The notes: generated from the sequence alone by a model not told the origin. A stretch of 61,354 nt of DNA from CAZOIA01 sp964579675 (GCA_964579675.1 CAZOIA010000007.1:1-61354); one strand, 5' to 3'; positions 8,035 to 17,701 are shown, counted from the stretch's first letter. Translations and numbers: made by a program.

Positions 8035-10344
8035 CTACTTCAGCTCCGCCGGTTGATCGCCCTGGCGGCCCAGGCGCTTGTTTGTCTCCGCCAGTGCCTT
8101 TTCAAACGCGGGCATCTTCATGAACTCGACGTGGGTATCAAGGAAAAGAACGTTCGTTCCTTCGCCGTCGTAGTTCTCCGGATTCTCATAGGCCAGGATC
8201 GCGCGATAGGGCTCCCTGATCTTATCGGGGTCCTGGCCCCCGATATAGACATACGAACACTCCGCCCCCGAGTCATCAAGCGGCGAGATCAGTTGTTTCG
8301 GGCTGATGGACTGGTCGTCGATCAGGGTCTGGAGATCGGGCGGGAAGCTGCCCTTGTGGTCGTTGGCGTAGATCATTGCCGCCACCCCGATGCTTCTGAG
8401 GTTGGTCGCACTGACCACCCGCCTGGCCTGCCCCCGGGCCCGGGCCAGCGAAGGCAGCATGATTGACGCTATGATCGGCACCATGGCCCCGCCCTCACCG
8501 ATGGCGGGAAAGGCGACCGGCAACGCCCCGTGCGAGACGATCAACACCCCGTCTTTCGTCGTCGCCGTCGCCGACGTGTTGCCGAACAGGTGCCTGGTCA
8601 ACGTTCCCGACCTGGGCAGCATGCTCACGTCGATCGGGACGCCCTGGCCCTGTCCCATGGCCATCAACATCTGCCCGATCGGTAGCACAAGCGAGTAGAA
8701 CTGCCGGACGCCCGCCCTGGTATCGACGTAGCTGATGGCGCAGGGGTCGGACGGCATCAGCTTTCGGCCTCGCTGGAAGTCGGGGTTGTCCAGAATCGAT
8801 TCGCCCTTATCGATCATGCGGTCGAGGATGACGCGGACCATTTGGGGATTTAGGGCGATGATCCATCGGCCCTGGTACTGGGCCCAGGCCGGCGCGACGG
8901 GTATCGGGACGCGGGCTACGTTCACGAAGCTGATCGTCTGGCCGCGGTATTCCTCGCTCATGATGGTCACGTCGGCGTCGTCACCGACCTCCTCGGCGAT
9001 GGCTGCCACGATCTTTCTCAGGGCCGCTTCGAGCTGATTCTCCGGCTTCACCTCGCACACAATCACCACGCCCGTGAGCCAAACGCCGCCGTGGCTCGGG
9101 GCGTCGAACATGGCCCAGGTGTCCCCGAACGCCCCCAGCAGATCCGCCTCGATCTTCAGGCCGATCCGCTCCTCCACCTCACCGATCATGTCCATGATCG
9201 CTTCATGGGTGTCCGGCGAGATCGAGTTCACCGCAGCGAGCAGCCCCTTGTAAAAGGCGAGCAGATCGAAGTTTGACACGCTCGCCCACGAGGCGTCCTG
9301 GGGCACTATGGCTAAGTCAGCGTCGGTAAGCGGTTTCTGGACCAGCATTGTGCCGGCGCCCTCGCCCAGGCCCGGCGCATGCAGCAACAGGGTGGTCTTG
9401 AAACCCCCCGCCTCGGGGACCATTGCCATCGAGACCGACTGAGCCGAGCCCAGGCCCACGCCGTCCAGGAACTTCTGCACCCCGCCTTCTTCGCCCAGGA
9501 CCGGCACGTCGGAGCCGGCGAACATCGGCATGAACATCTCCAGCGTTCGGGCGATCCCCTTGAGGTCGAGGAAGAACGTCGGCGCGGCCGGCGTCCCGCC
9601 GATGATCTTCATCGCGGCGGCAAAGCGCTGGCTGCTGCCCAGTCCCTTCGACTCGGTGCCCGCGGCCAGGTGCTTCAGCAGCCCGGTGCCGACGCTGATC
9701 ACAAAGTCGTCCCCGATCACACCCCAGCGCAGGGGCATCTCCGGGCCCGGGATGGGCAGCTCCTTCAACGCCGCCCCCTCGACGGGGACGTCGGTGGCAG
9801 TCTCGGTTGGCAAACCGGCCACCGCTGCGAGTCTCTCAGCGCCTTTGACCAGTCGCTGGGTATCCGAACCCGCGCGGACGACGATGGCGGCATCGACATT
9901 GGGGCCGGCCTGGCCAACCCCCACCCCGATGACAGCGATCGCCACCGGGTAGCGCCACAAAGAAGCGAGCAGGTCTTTGGCCGCCTGGTACGTCTGGCCA
10001 GGCGCTTCGCCGCCGATCTCATCGACGATCAGCTTCTCGATCGCCGGCAGCACCTTCCGGCGCCACTGCTCCCGGAAGCGGATCACCTCGGGTTCTTCGA
10101 GCATCCTGGCCAGGGCAGTGTCCCTGGACGTCTCCGCCAGGGCGTCGATTCCCGGCCAGGCGATGTACAGCAGGGTTCCTTCCGGCAGCATGTCCGGCAG
10201 CGCCCGCTCGACGGCCGCCACCTTCAAAACGGGCTCCGGCGGAACCGCCGGGGCGGCCCCCGGCGCATCCTGTGCCAGCACCGGCAGCACTGCCCAACCC
10301 ATCAGCACCAGGCCCGCAATCCATCGACGTGTGGTCAAGTTCAT
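8035..10344 (-). CDS. Large secreted protein with a pseudopilin-like (H-X9-DG type) C-terminal tail
   Basis: The 769-residue protein starts with a clear signal peptide (MNLTTRRWIAGLVLMGWAVLPVLA). About 600 residues follow that resemble the loosely defined DUF3352-type exported proteins (LPEGTLLYIAWPGIDALAE); this is a tentative link. The last ~140 residues look like the body of planctomycetal type II pseudopilins: IMLPSLARARGQARR, SIGVAAMIYANDHKGSFPPD, and the late NVLFLDTHVEFMK block. The usual prepilin leader is absent from that section because it sits in the middle of the chain. The ATG at 10344 overlaps the upstream TGA (TGATG), so the gene is coupled to the PqqD-like gene; a GTG one codon earlier is possible. 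Confidence 0.7.
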   Translation of the reverse strand: MNLTTRRWIAGLVLMGWAVLPVLAQDAPGAAPAVPPEPVLKVAAVERALPDMLPEGTLLYIAWPGIDALAETSRDTALARMLEEPEVIRFREQWRRKVLPAIEKLIVDEIGGEAPGQTYQAAKDLLASLWRYPVAIAVIGVGVGQAGPNVDAAIVVRAGSDTQRLVKGAERLAAVAGLPTETATDVPVEGAALKELPIPGPEMPLRWGVIGDDFVISVGTGLLKHLAAGTESKGLGSSQRFAAAMKIIGGTPAAPTFFLDLKGIARTLEMFMPMFAGSDVPVLGEEGGVQKFLDGVGLGSAQSVSMAMVPEAGGFKTTLLLHAPGLGEGAGTMLVQKPLTDADLAIVPQDASWASVSNFDLLAFYKGLLAAVNSISPDTHEAIMDMIGEVEERIGLKIEADLLGAFGDTWAMFDAPSHGGVWLTGVVIVCEVKPENQLEAALRKIVAAIAEEVGDDADVTIMSEEYRGQTISFVNVARVPIPVAPAWAQYQGRWIIALNPQMVRVILDRMIDKGESILDNPDFQRGRKLMPSDPCAISYVDTRAGVRQFYSLVLPIGQMLMAMGQGQGVPIDVSMLPRSGTLTRHLFGNTSATATTKDGVLIVSHGALPVAFPAIGEGGAMVPIIASIMLPSLARARGQARRVVSATNLRSIGVAAMIYANDHKGSFPPDLQTLIDDQSISPKQLISPLDDSGAECSYVYIGGQDPDKIREPYRAILAYENPENYDGEGTNVLFLDTHVEFMKMPAFEKALAETNKRLGRQGDQPAELK

Positions 10345-10748
10345 CACTTGTTTCCCTTTCTTTGTTCCCGCACATCATCCGGCAACGCCAGCACCATGAT
10401 GCCCCTTTCCGTCAGCGTCCGCAAGTAAGCCAGCATCGACACCTCTGCCTCGCGCAGATTCAACTGATGGTCGGACGCGAACTTTTCGATCATCGTTCGG
10501 ACGGTCGTATGCCCGTCCATCATACGCCACACTTGAACCCCCAGTTCGTCCAGCTCGAACTTGCGAATGATCGGCTTGCCGCCGCTTCGGCTCAGCCAGC
10601 GGGCGAGGCGGGTTCTGGCCATCGGCACTGAGAGTTCCAGCCCGCCGCGGGCGAGCCGGCGCTGTGCCGCCTGGGGGTTGCGGATCGGAGTGGCGGCCAG
10701 CAACGCCAGCCGCGATGGTGCGTTTCGTTTCTTAGGCCAGAGTCTCAT
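10344..10748 (-). CDS. PqqD-like small protein
   Basis: The 134-residue product has a basic N-terminal third (MRLWPKKRNAPSRL) and a C-terminal PqqD-like winged-helix domain: KFELDELGVQVWRMMDGHTT, then an amphipathic helix and YLRTLTERGIMVLAL. PqqD proteins are peptide chaperones that present ribosomal peptides to radical SAM enzymes, and related domains occur elsewhere. Here no radical SAM maturase or precursor peptide is adjacent, so that role is not supported by context. The ATG at 10748 is used; an upstream in-frame start at 10799 adds only sequence unlike the family. It heads the operon with the two secreted proteins. Confidence 0.75.
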   Translation of the reverse strand: MRLWPKKRNAPSRLALLAATPIRNPQAAQRRLARGGLELSVPMARTRLARWLSRSGGKPIIRKFELDELGVQVWRMMDGHTTVRTMIEKFASDHQLNLREAEVSMLAYLRTLTERGIMVLALPDDVREQRKGNK

Positions 10749-11028
10749 CGCCTGCTTGGGGTATGGTCTGTTCCATAATGAGAAAGCACGAAAGGGCAAG
10801 CAAACCCGTGTATATGAGCGACGAGACGCCGGTTTCGTTGCCTGTTTCGTGTTTTCGTTCTTTCCTGCTTTCGTGGTTACTCTGTATTAGTGCTACGGTC
10901 TCTTCTGTTCGCAGGTATCCTATGCTGCCAGGGGCGAAACGTCGATCGCCTTCGGTCCGATGTTTCGAGTCGCTCCGGACTTGGCTCTTTGGGGCACGCG
11001 CAATCGTGAAGTGCTCTAGAATCGTCGG

Positions 11029-12489
11029 TCAGGAGAAGCTCTCTGCTCCTGGCTCTGATGTCCCTGTCTGGTGCTTCTTCTTCCAGATCAGCAGCGTTCG
11101 CGGCGCGTCCTGCACCGGGATCTTGCGGATCAGATCAAACCGCTCGCGGAACGCGGCAAGAAAGTTCTCCAGCGTGAAGTCTTCGTACAGATCGCGCCGA
11201 AACCGCGTCAAGCGGCGAAACATGGCGTCGTCCGTCGGGATGAACTCCAGAACGAGATACTTCTCCGTGAGATCACCGAACAGGTCCCGAATGGCCGCCA
11301 GTGGGAGGTTTGCCGAGACGTGCAGATGATGAACGAGGGCGAGCGCGAACACGCACTCCGCGTGGATCCGATCGAGGAAGCTGGGGCGTTCGCGGTTGCG
11401 GAATCCGATCGCCGGGCTCGAATTGGCGATATCGACGCACATCGGCAGGATCGACCGCCTGCCGCCGCGGACCTGGCGATAGAGGATGTCGATGCAATCC
11501 GGATCACGGTCCACCGAAACGACCCCGGCCCCGGACTCGGCGGCCAGCATCGAATGCCGCCCGGTGTTGCAGCCGATGTCCAGAACCGAGCCCGGTTGGA
11601 ACTCCCTGAGAAAGGCCCGGACGGCGTCAACCTTCGACGCCTCGGCCCGGTCACTGTAGCTGCTGCTCTCGGCGTAGCCGGTCCACGGCCCATCGGGTCG
11701 GCCCGGCCGGGCAAGCCTGGCCAGCTTCGAGCGAAGCCGGCGGAGATTCAGGATCTGGGCCGTCGGGCTCGTCTCCTTGCGCCCGATCCGTTGGGGTGCG
11801 GCGTCGGCCCGGCCGTTGGCCGCACGACCGAGCCAATAGGGGAGCGTAACGTCCAGGAGCAGCCCCGGCCTGAGCAGCTCCAGCCGTCCGAAGGCCCGCT
11901 GCACCTCCGCCACGTCGCTCCCGTCGAGGTTCGCCAGGAAGTACGACCGCAGACTGTGCCCTTTGCGCCGGTGCAGTAGCAGTGGCAGCGTGAACATCCG
12001 GCCAAACTGGCCCAGGGCGATCCAGACGTCCAGCCGCTCCGGCCGTTCGATCGACGCGATATCGATGAATACGGGCCTGCCGCCTGCGAACTGTATGTTG
12101 TAGGCCGTCGCATCCTTGAGCGAATACCCGTGCTCGAGCAGGCGCATCTGCAGCTCCAGCGTGGCGATCCCGGCATCAGCCAGCATCGAGGCAGACCATT
12201 CGTGCGGATAGCTGATCGGATGGATCCGCTCGTGTTCCAGAAAAGCGGGGAATCCGGGATAAGCCCCGGTCAGTTCGCTTGCCAGCACGGGGTCGTCAAC
12301 GATCTGCGTGCGGACGATCAGACCGGCCTCGGCCAACTCGGCCAGAAGGCCTTTCTGGTTAAGCTCGGTTACGATATCGAAACAGGTCTGATCGACCGCG
12401 CGGAAAACGCGCCCCCCGGCCTCGAAGACGAATCCGCAGGGATCGCGAAAGGATGCCGGATTCCTGCCTTGCAACTCGATTACGGGCAT
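11029..12489 (-). CDS. SAM-dependent methyltransferase, NoeA-like
   Basis: The 486-residue protein has two parts. The C-terminal half is a class I methyltransferase with motif I VLDIGCNTGRHSMLAAESG, an acidic motif II SVDRDPDCIDIL, and FALALVHHLHV. The N-terminal half contains HGYSLKDATAYNIQFAGGRP followed by VFIDIASIE, a block typical of nodulation protein NoeA relatives and reminiscent of the catalytic loop of kinase-like phosphotransferases (the kinase analogy is my inference). It sits at one end of a polysaccharide/glycolipid gene group, so a sugar or lipid-linked glycan is a reasonable methyl acceptor. The start codon is ATG, with no strong ribosome-binding site. Confidence 0.82.
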   Translation of the reverse strand: MPVIELQGRNPASFRDPCGFVFEAGGRVFRAVDQTCFDIVTELNQKGLLAELAEAGLIVRTQIVDDPVLASELTGAYPGFPAFLEHERIHPISYPHEWSASMLADAGIATLELQMRLLEHGYSLKDATAYNIQFAGGRPVFIDIASIERPERLDVWIALGQFGRMFTLPLLLHRRKGHSLRSYFLANLDGSDVAEVQRAFGRLELLRPGLLLDVTLPYWLGRAANGRADAAPQRIGRKETSPTAQILNLRRLRSKLARLARPGRPDGPWTGYAESSSYSDRAEASKVDAVRAFLREFQPGSVLDIGCNTGRHSMLAAESGAGVVSVDRDPDCIDILYRQVRGGRRSILPMCVDIANSSPAIGFRNRERPSFLDRIHAECVFALALVHHLHVSANLPLAAIRDLFGDLTEKYLVLEFIPTDDAMFRRLTRFRRDLYEDFTLENFLAAFRERFDLIRKIPVQDAPRTLLIWKKKHQTGTSEPGAESFS

Positions 12490-12653
12490 GGCGGCGGATC
12501 ACTTGCCGGGCGGGCCGCCGGTTACTGAACGGCGATCCTGCCCTGCTCCCTGAATGGCCGATGGACCTCAGCCGATCACGAGTATCTCGAAACCCGGCTC
12601 GCGTCTGGACGTGTTCCCGGGCAACCACAGACGTTCGCCCCGACGGTTCAGTC

Positions 12654-12675
12654 GGTCGAGGGGTCACCCTCGACC
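12654..12675. terminator. Perfect 9-bp-stem hairpin at gene end
   Basis: GGTCGAGGG and CCCTCGACC flank a 4-base loop (GTCA). The hairpin overlaps the last codons and stop of the small membrane protein gene. No T-run follows, so a role as an intrinsic terminator is only possible. Confidence 0.35.
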
Positions 12676-12843
12676 GGGGGCCTCCTGGGACGCTGACCGC
12701 TTGTCGCCCCGTCGGAAGACGCGGAACACGCCGGCGATAGCCCTGCGGAAGAAGAACCCCGCCCCGATCAGCGAGCCGATGAATACCTGGAGCAGGATAC
12801 TGCCTGCCCCCGGATCGATATATGCCAGACACAGGTCAATCAT
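12664..12843 (-). CDS. Small conserved membrane protein (YIDPGAGS family)
   Basis: The 59-residue protein begins MIDLCLAYIDPGAGSILLQV and has one hydrophobic helix, then a basic tail (FFFRRAIAGVFRVFRRGDKR). The opening AYIDPGxGS followed by a transmembrane helix is a recognisable small protein type that often sits beside polysaccharide export or LTA-synthase-like genes. The ATG at 12843 has GAGGAG upstream. It lies between the methyltransferase and the sulfatase-fold gene, codirectional with both. Its function is unknown; a membrane partner of the neighbouring enzymes is likely. Confidence 0.75.
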   Translation of the reverse strand: MIDLCLAYIDPGAGSILLQVFIGSLIGAGFFFRRAIAGVFRVFRRGDKRSASQEAPGRG

Positions 12844-12943
12844 CGTCGGATACACTCCTCGTCGTAAGACTGTCCTCGTGGCCGCGTCCCCCCGCGGTCC
12901 CGCCTCGGTTTGAGATGAGGTCTATCTGTCCCAGGCATCATCA

Positions 12944-14569
12944 TCATTTCCACGCCAGACGTCGGACACCGCTGAAAGGCTCAGATTCGGCCATGACTTC
13001 CTGCAACAGTTGCCGGACGTTCCTGTCCTGTACCTCGGCTTGCAAGGCACACTCAATCAGTGAGCCGATGGTCCGGGTCTCAAAGCGCGAGGTCACGGTG
13101 AGCGGGTGTTTCTGTCCTGGCATCTTGACGATCAGGGGCACGTGCGTCCGCGGCTCAGTCCGCCATCCCGCTTTCCACTCCGGGTCCTCCGGCCAGGCGT
13201 GGTCCGAGGTGAAGATCACCAGGGCGTCATCGAATCGCCCCGCGTCCTTCATCGCTCCGACGAACCTGCCGATCAGCCGGTCCGCGTTGGCCAGGTTCCT
13301 TTCGTAACCCTCAGCGTTGGACCAGTCCCAGGCCCCCTCTCCGCCCGGTCCCCGGTAGCTGCCGTCCTCATTCAGCAGGTACGGGCTGTGCGGACAGGGG
13401 TAGTGAAAGAACCCCAGAGTGTTTCGCGGCTGCGCGGTGATGATGTTCAGCACGTCGCCCTGCATGTCGCTGAAGGCTCGAAGCGCCCGGGCATCGTCCA
13501 TGCGCCTCCCCAGTTTCCTGTACAGGAAGCTGGACCATGGATCCGTCCAGTACCGCATCGCCTCGAAGACCTGCGCGCCCATCTCGATCAGCGCATCCTG
13601 CCCGCGGTACCGGGATAGCCAGGGGTATGAGCGGTACACCTCCACCTGATCCCCCAGCAACTCGCGATAGGACACACAGAAGCCGAGCGCGAAGGTGTGA
13701 TAGCCCTTATCAGCAAGGGGAGAGAAAATGCTTGTCAGGCGCAAACTGGGCACCAGTCTCCCGTCGCGCTTGAAGCTGCACCGACCCTCACCCCACACCA
13801 CGGGGAGGTTCGTCCGAAACAGAAGGCGGGGTATCGAGACCTCGGTATTCGGCCCCGGCGAATCCGCGTCATGAAACACGATCGACTGCTGGGACAGCTC
13901 GGCGAGGTTCGGGAAGATCGGTCGCAGCGAGCCGTCATCCTCGTACGTCCGGTCGTACGACCACGCGTCAAGCACGAACAGGTACACCGGGTGGGCATCG
14001 CCGCCCGGCTGACCGGCGCGGACCACGGATGCGGCAACCGGCTCGGGCAGCGAATCGAGGCCGGGCGGGTAGGTCCGGCCCGAAAGCATCTGAAACACGA
14101 CCACCAGTACCGCCGGCGAGACGATGTAGCCCAATGCCCGGCAGCGCTGCACCAGTCTCAACTCGGGCCGAGCCAGAGAGTAACCCACCAGCACCGCCAA
14201 CAGCAGCCATAAGGTCTTGATCTCCATCCCCCGCTGGCCGATGTGATAGCCCTCAGCCCGGTGGGTGTGAAACCAGAGGTTCGCAAGCAGTCCCGCCCCC
14301 ATCGCCACCACGAACAAATGGTTGAAGATGCGGGTCAACAACGGGCGCTTCAGCAACCGCACCAGTCCGGACGCCGCCACGCACACCAATGCGAGCGAGA
14401 CCATAGAGCCCAGCAACAACAACGTGTCGCGCTGCTGCCACATCGAGAAGTAGCGCGTCCTGGGAACGAGCACGTTGGCGCAATAGGGACTGAACAGAAG
14501 GAAGACGACCACCACCGCAGAGACCAGCCGGCTTGCCCACGACTTGAGGCTCGTCCTGAAGGTGCCCAT
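12944..14569 (-). CDS. Membrane sulfatase-fold protein (alkaline phosphatase superfamily)
   Basis: The 541-residue product has about five N-terminal membrane helices followed by an extracytoplasmic sulfatase/phosphoethanolamine-transferase-like domain. That domain opens with PVYLFVLDAWSYDRTYEDDG, where the Asp would bind metal, and has FHYPCPHSPYLLNEDGSY and the closing ALVIFTSDHAW, which supplies the Asp-His metal ligands. The order resembles LtaS-type enzymes that add phospho-alcohol groups to surface glycans. The candidate nucleophile is not obvious to me, because the usual Thr/Ser/Cys position reads PGPNTEVSIPRL (Thr likely). The ATG at 14569 lies 46 nt after the upstream stop. Confidence 0.78.
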   Translation of the reverse strand: MGTFRTSLKSWASRLVSAVVVVFLLFSPYCANVLVPRTRYFSMWQQRDTLLLLGSMVSLALVCVAASGLVRLLKRPLLTRIFNHLFVVAMGAGLLANLWFHTHRAEGYHIGQRGMEIKTLWLLLAVLVGYSLARPELRLVQRCRALGYIVSPAVLVVVFQMLSGRTYPPGLDSLPEPVAASVVRAGQPGGDAHPVYLFVLDAWSYDRTYEDDGSLRPIFPNLAELSQQSIVFHDADSPGPNTEVSIPRLLFRTNLPVVWGEGRCSFKRDGRLVPSLRLTSIFSPLADKGYHTFALGFCVSYRELLGDQVEVYRSYPWLSRYRGQDALIEMGAQVFEAMRYWTDPWSSFLYRKLGRRMDDARALRAFSDMQGDVLNIITAQPRNTLGFFHYPCPHSPYLLNEDGSYRGPGGEGAWDWSNAEGYERNLANADRLIGRFVGAMKDAGRFDDALVIFTSDHAWPEDPEWKAGWRTEPRTHVPLIVKMPGQKHPLTVTSRFETRTIGSLIECALQAEVQDRNVRQLLQEVMAESEPFSGVRRLAWK

Positions 14570-14615
14570 GCAACCGCTGTTCCCTTGCCTGTCTGCCTGA
14601 GTTGCCGGCCTGTGC

Positions 14616-15695
14616 TCACGTGTTGGTGTCAAGAGCCGCCATGCCTTCGGTCCAATCGGGCTTCAGCCTGGCCGCGGTCACCTTTTCCCGGCGTTCCAGG
14701 GATTCGGGCGGCAGGAAGTCCAGTACGCTGGGAACGGGACGAGGAAGCGACTCGAACCCGATCCTTTCACGAGTGACGTAGAGAGGACGACCGCGAACCT
14801 CATCGTAGACCCGGGCCAGGTACTCACCGATGACGCCCAGAGCCACCAACTGGATCCCACCGAGTAACACCAGTGCCGAACCCAGCCAGACCAGGTCCGC
14901 CACCTCGGGTCCGACGCCCAACCTGCCCGCCACGCACGCCAGCAAGGCAGCGATCGCCAGCATGCTCACGATACATCCCATCACCGTGATCATCTTGAGC
15001 GGTGCGATTGAGAAGGCGAACATGCCGTCCAAAGCGAAATGGATCAGCCGGCCCAAGCTGTACTTGGTCCGGCCGTTGCGGCGAATGTCGCGGTCGTATT
15101 CGACCTCGGTGTGCCTGAAGCCTACCCAACTGCGCAGCCCGCGGACAAACCGCGTCCGCTCGGGCAGGTGGTTCAGCTCCTCAACCGCCTGCCGGTCCAT
15201 CAGCGCGAAGTCGCCGGTATCGAGCGGAATCGGCACCTCGCTGAGCCGGCGCAACAGTCGGTAGAACAGGAAACACGCCGCGCGCTTGGCCAGGTGCTCG
15301 CGGCGGCGGTGGCGGCGGGCGAAGACGATCTGGTAACCCTCGCGCCATTTGTCGATCAGTGCCGGGATCACCTCGGGCGGGTCCTGGAGATCGCCGTCCA
15401 TGGTGATGACCGCCCGACCGGCTGCGGACTCGACACCGGCGCATAGTGCCGGCTGGTGGCCGAAGTTGCGCGACAGGAAGATGCCCTTGACCGCCGAATC
15501 CTGCTCGTGAAGCTCAGCGATGATCTTACCCGTGCGATCCCGGCTTCCGTCGTCTACGTAAATGATTTCGTACGGAATCGCCAGACGGCGCAGGGTGGTC
15601 GTCAGCCGGACGTGCAGGGTCGGCAGGTTCTGCTCTTCGTCACAAAGTGGAACAACGACGGAGCATTCGAGGGTCACGGGCGGCGTTCCTTCCAT
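14616..15695 (-). CDS. Glycosyltransferase family 2, polyprenyl-phosphate sugar type
   Basis: The 359-residue protein has the GT2 fold (SVVVPLCDEEQNL, YVDDGSRDRT, ITMDGDLQDPPE) followed by two C-terminal membrane helices. This is the ArnC/GtrB/DPM1-like arrangement that makes polyprenyl-phosphate-linked sugars on the inner leaflet. Such lipid-linked sugars are donors for GT39-type enzymes, and a candidate is encoded divergently from 15890. The ATG at 15695 has only a weak ribosome-binding site. It heads a minus-strand run with the sulfatase-fold protein, the small membrane protein and the methyltransferase. Confidence 0.88.
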   Translation of the reverse strand: MEGTPPVTLECSVVVPLCDEEQNLPTLHVRLTTTLRRLAIPYEIIYVDDGSRDRTGKIIAELHEQDSAVKGIFLSRNFGHQPALCAGVESAAGRAVITMDGDLQDPPEVIPALIDKWREGYQIVFARRHRRREHLAKRAACFLFYRLLRRLSEVPIPLDTGDFALMDRQAVEELNHLPERTRFVRGLRSWVGFRHTEVEYDRDIRRNGRTKYSLGRLIHFALDGMFAFSIAPLKMITVMGCIVSMLAIAALLACVAGRLGVGPEVADLVWLGSALVLLGGIQLVALGVIGEYLARVYDEVRGRPLYVTRERIGFESLPRPVPSVLDFLPPESLERREKVTAARLKPDWTEGMAALDTNT

Positions 15696-15889
15696 GAAAC
15701 AACCGGCGACCGGACCGGCCGCCGCGGGGTCAATCCCTTGAGATTCTCCCTTGGGAGCATCGGCGAGTTTCCGGACCGTGTTAAGCTAAATCCGGGACCC
15801 CGATCGGGTTATCTGACCTGCGCACGGGGCTTTCAAAAGAGCAATATCGAATAAGAGTCGGTCTGCCGGTTTACCGATGTTATGGGACG

Positions 15890-17701
15890 ATGACGCCCAT
15901 GATGCCTGCCAGTGATGTGGCCGGGCCCATCCGCGCGGGAACCCGCAGCCGGCCCCGAAACGCGACGATGCTCCTGGCTGCCACGTTCGCGGTGGTCTGG
16001 CTCGTCTCGCTGAGCCGCAGCCTCTTCGACCCGCCTGGCTTCGACCACGGCCTGTACCAGTACATCACCGAGCGCGTCATGGCCGGTGAGCGGATGTACG
16101 TGGACGTCTGGGATCAGAACCTGCCCGGCATCATCGGCATTCACTGGCTGGCGAGCGTTCTGGTGGGCCGCTCACCGGTGGCGTTGCGGGTCTTCGACGC
16201 AGGTTGGCAACTCCTCACGCTGATCGCCCTGGTTGCACTGTGCGTGCGGGACGGCCGCCGCTGGCAGGTCGGGTGGCTGGCGGCGGCGCTGTACGTGCTG
16301 GCGTACTACGGCCTCGGTTACGTGAACACCGCCCAGCGCGAGGGCTTTGCCGTTTTGCCGCTGTTGTTGGCGGCGCATGCCATTGCCCCGGCGGGGCCAC
16401 GAGGAACGCCCGGTCCCCTTGTCGGTGCCCGTCATCTGTTCGCCGGGATCATGGGCCTCGCCGCCTTCGCTCTGAAACCACCGCTGGGATTGTGCTTCGG
16501 GATACTGTGGTTGCTGACCCTGTCCGAGTCGTGGCGTCGGCGGGGTGAAGGACGCCCCGCGTGGGCGGGTATCACCGCCCTGACCGCAGGGTTCACCCTG
16601 GCGGCGGCGGCCGGCGTCGGGCTGGTGGTTCGGCTGGGCTGGTGGGATGGCTTCTGGCCCGTACTGACCAGACGGGATGTGCCCGGCTACATCCATGGCG
16701 TTGACATCATTCGCGCCGTGGTGCCCTATGGGGTCGCCGGGCTGGCGGTGATCGGTTGCGTTGCCTGGTGCCTGCGCCCTTCGCGGAACGACCGCCACCC
16801 GGTGCCGGGCCAACTACAGTCGTGGGGATGGGCCCGGATACTCACCGTCGGCGCGGTCATCTTCGGCCTGCTCGTAACCGTGGAGCGCTGGCCCGCCTGG
16901 CAGCAGACTTTTGTCCGCTTGGCCGGTCTGCTGCTGCCGGCACTCGGGGCGGTGCTCTTGAGCCGATGGCGTCAGCGGTCGCGGATCTGGCGCGTGAACG
17001 CCCTGCTGGCGGGCGCCTCGTTCGCCGCCCTTGTGTGGCAGGGATGGTTCTACCTGTACCATTACCCGCCCCTGCTGGCCTTCGCCGCCTACCTGGCCGC
17101 CAACGAGATGGTCGATCGGTTCAAGCGATTCAATGAGATCAGCCCGCCCGCCCGCATCTGGGGCGTCGCCTGTTTGGCCGGCGCCGCCCACCTGGCCGTC
17201 AGCACCTGGGGCTGGACCATGACCTTCTACACCCGCTCCCCCTACGTACTGGCCGACGCCACCCTCGCCGAGCATTACACGCGGGTCACCAAACACAAGA
17301 CCCGGTTCCCCACTTACGAGACGACGGCCCAGGTCGCGGAACGGGTGCGGGCATTGACCACAGAAAGCGACCCCATCGCGTGTCTGCTCGACGAGCCTCG
17401 CATCTACTGGCTATCGCAAAGACCGGCTGTTTACCCGCTGGTCAGGATGCAGGATTGCTATAGCCACAAGTTCCCCGGCCTCCTGCGTGCCGTCTGCGAC
17501 AGGATGCCCAAGGTGGTCCTCGCCCGAATCCCCCGCGCATTTCGCGACACGACGGATCACGGTGCGATACAGTCGGCCGTCTTCAAAGAGCTGACAAGAT
17601 ACTTCGGCCCGCCCGCCCGGATGATCCGCCAGCGCTACCGGATAACTGAGATCATCAACAACGACGTGTGCATCCTGGAACCGGGGCAACCGGGACAATG
17701 A
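15890..17701 (+). CDS. Polytopic membrane protein, GT39/ArnT-like glycosyltransferase
   Basis: The 603-residue protein has many membrane helices. Its first periplasmic loop reads DHGLYQYITERVMAGERMYVDVWDQNLPGI, the position where ArnT/PMT-type transferases keep catalytic acidic residues before a PG motif. The C-terminal 150 residues are soluble and contain a YWLSQRPAVYPLVRM segment. Such enzymes move sugars from polyprenyl phosphate to lipids or proteins outside the membrane. The neighbouring GT2 could supply the donor. The start ATG at 15890 is one of several close ATGs (15890, 15899, 15902), and which is used cannot be told. Confidence 0.75.
   Translation: MTPMMPASDVAGPIRAGTRSRPRNATMLLAATFAVVWLVSLSRSLFDPPGFDHGLYQYITERVMAGERMYVDVWDQNLPGIIGIHWLASVLVGRSPVALRVFDAGWQLLTLIALVALCVRDGRRWQVGWLAAALYVLAYYGLGYVNTAQREGFAVLPLLLAAHAIAPAGPRGTPGPLVGARHLFAGIMGLAAFALKPPLGLCFGILWLLTLSESWRRRGEGRPAWAGITALTAGFTLAAAAGVGLVVRLGWWDGFWPVLTRRDVPGYIHGVDIIRAVVPYGVAGLAVIGCVAWCLRPSRNDRHPVPGQLQSWGWARILTVGAVIFGLLVTVERWPAWQQTFVRLAGLLLPALGAVLLSRWRQRSRIWRVNALLAGASFAALVWQGWFYLYHYPPLLAFAAYLAANEMVDRFKRFNEISPPARIWGVACLAGAAHLAVSTWGWTMTFYTRSPYVLADATLAEHYTRVTKHKTRFPTYETTAQVAERVRALTTESDPIACLLDEPRIYWLSQRPAVYPLVRMQDCYSHKFPGLLRAVCDRMPKVVLARIPRAFRDTTDHGAIQSAVFKELTRYFGPPARMIRQRYRITEIINNDVCILEPGQPGQ

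Noticed and set aside
10800..11028. 188-residue frame starting near 10763
   Set aside because: It is low-complexity Arg/Ser-rich, partly antisense to the methyltransferase gene; no homology is recognised.
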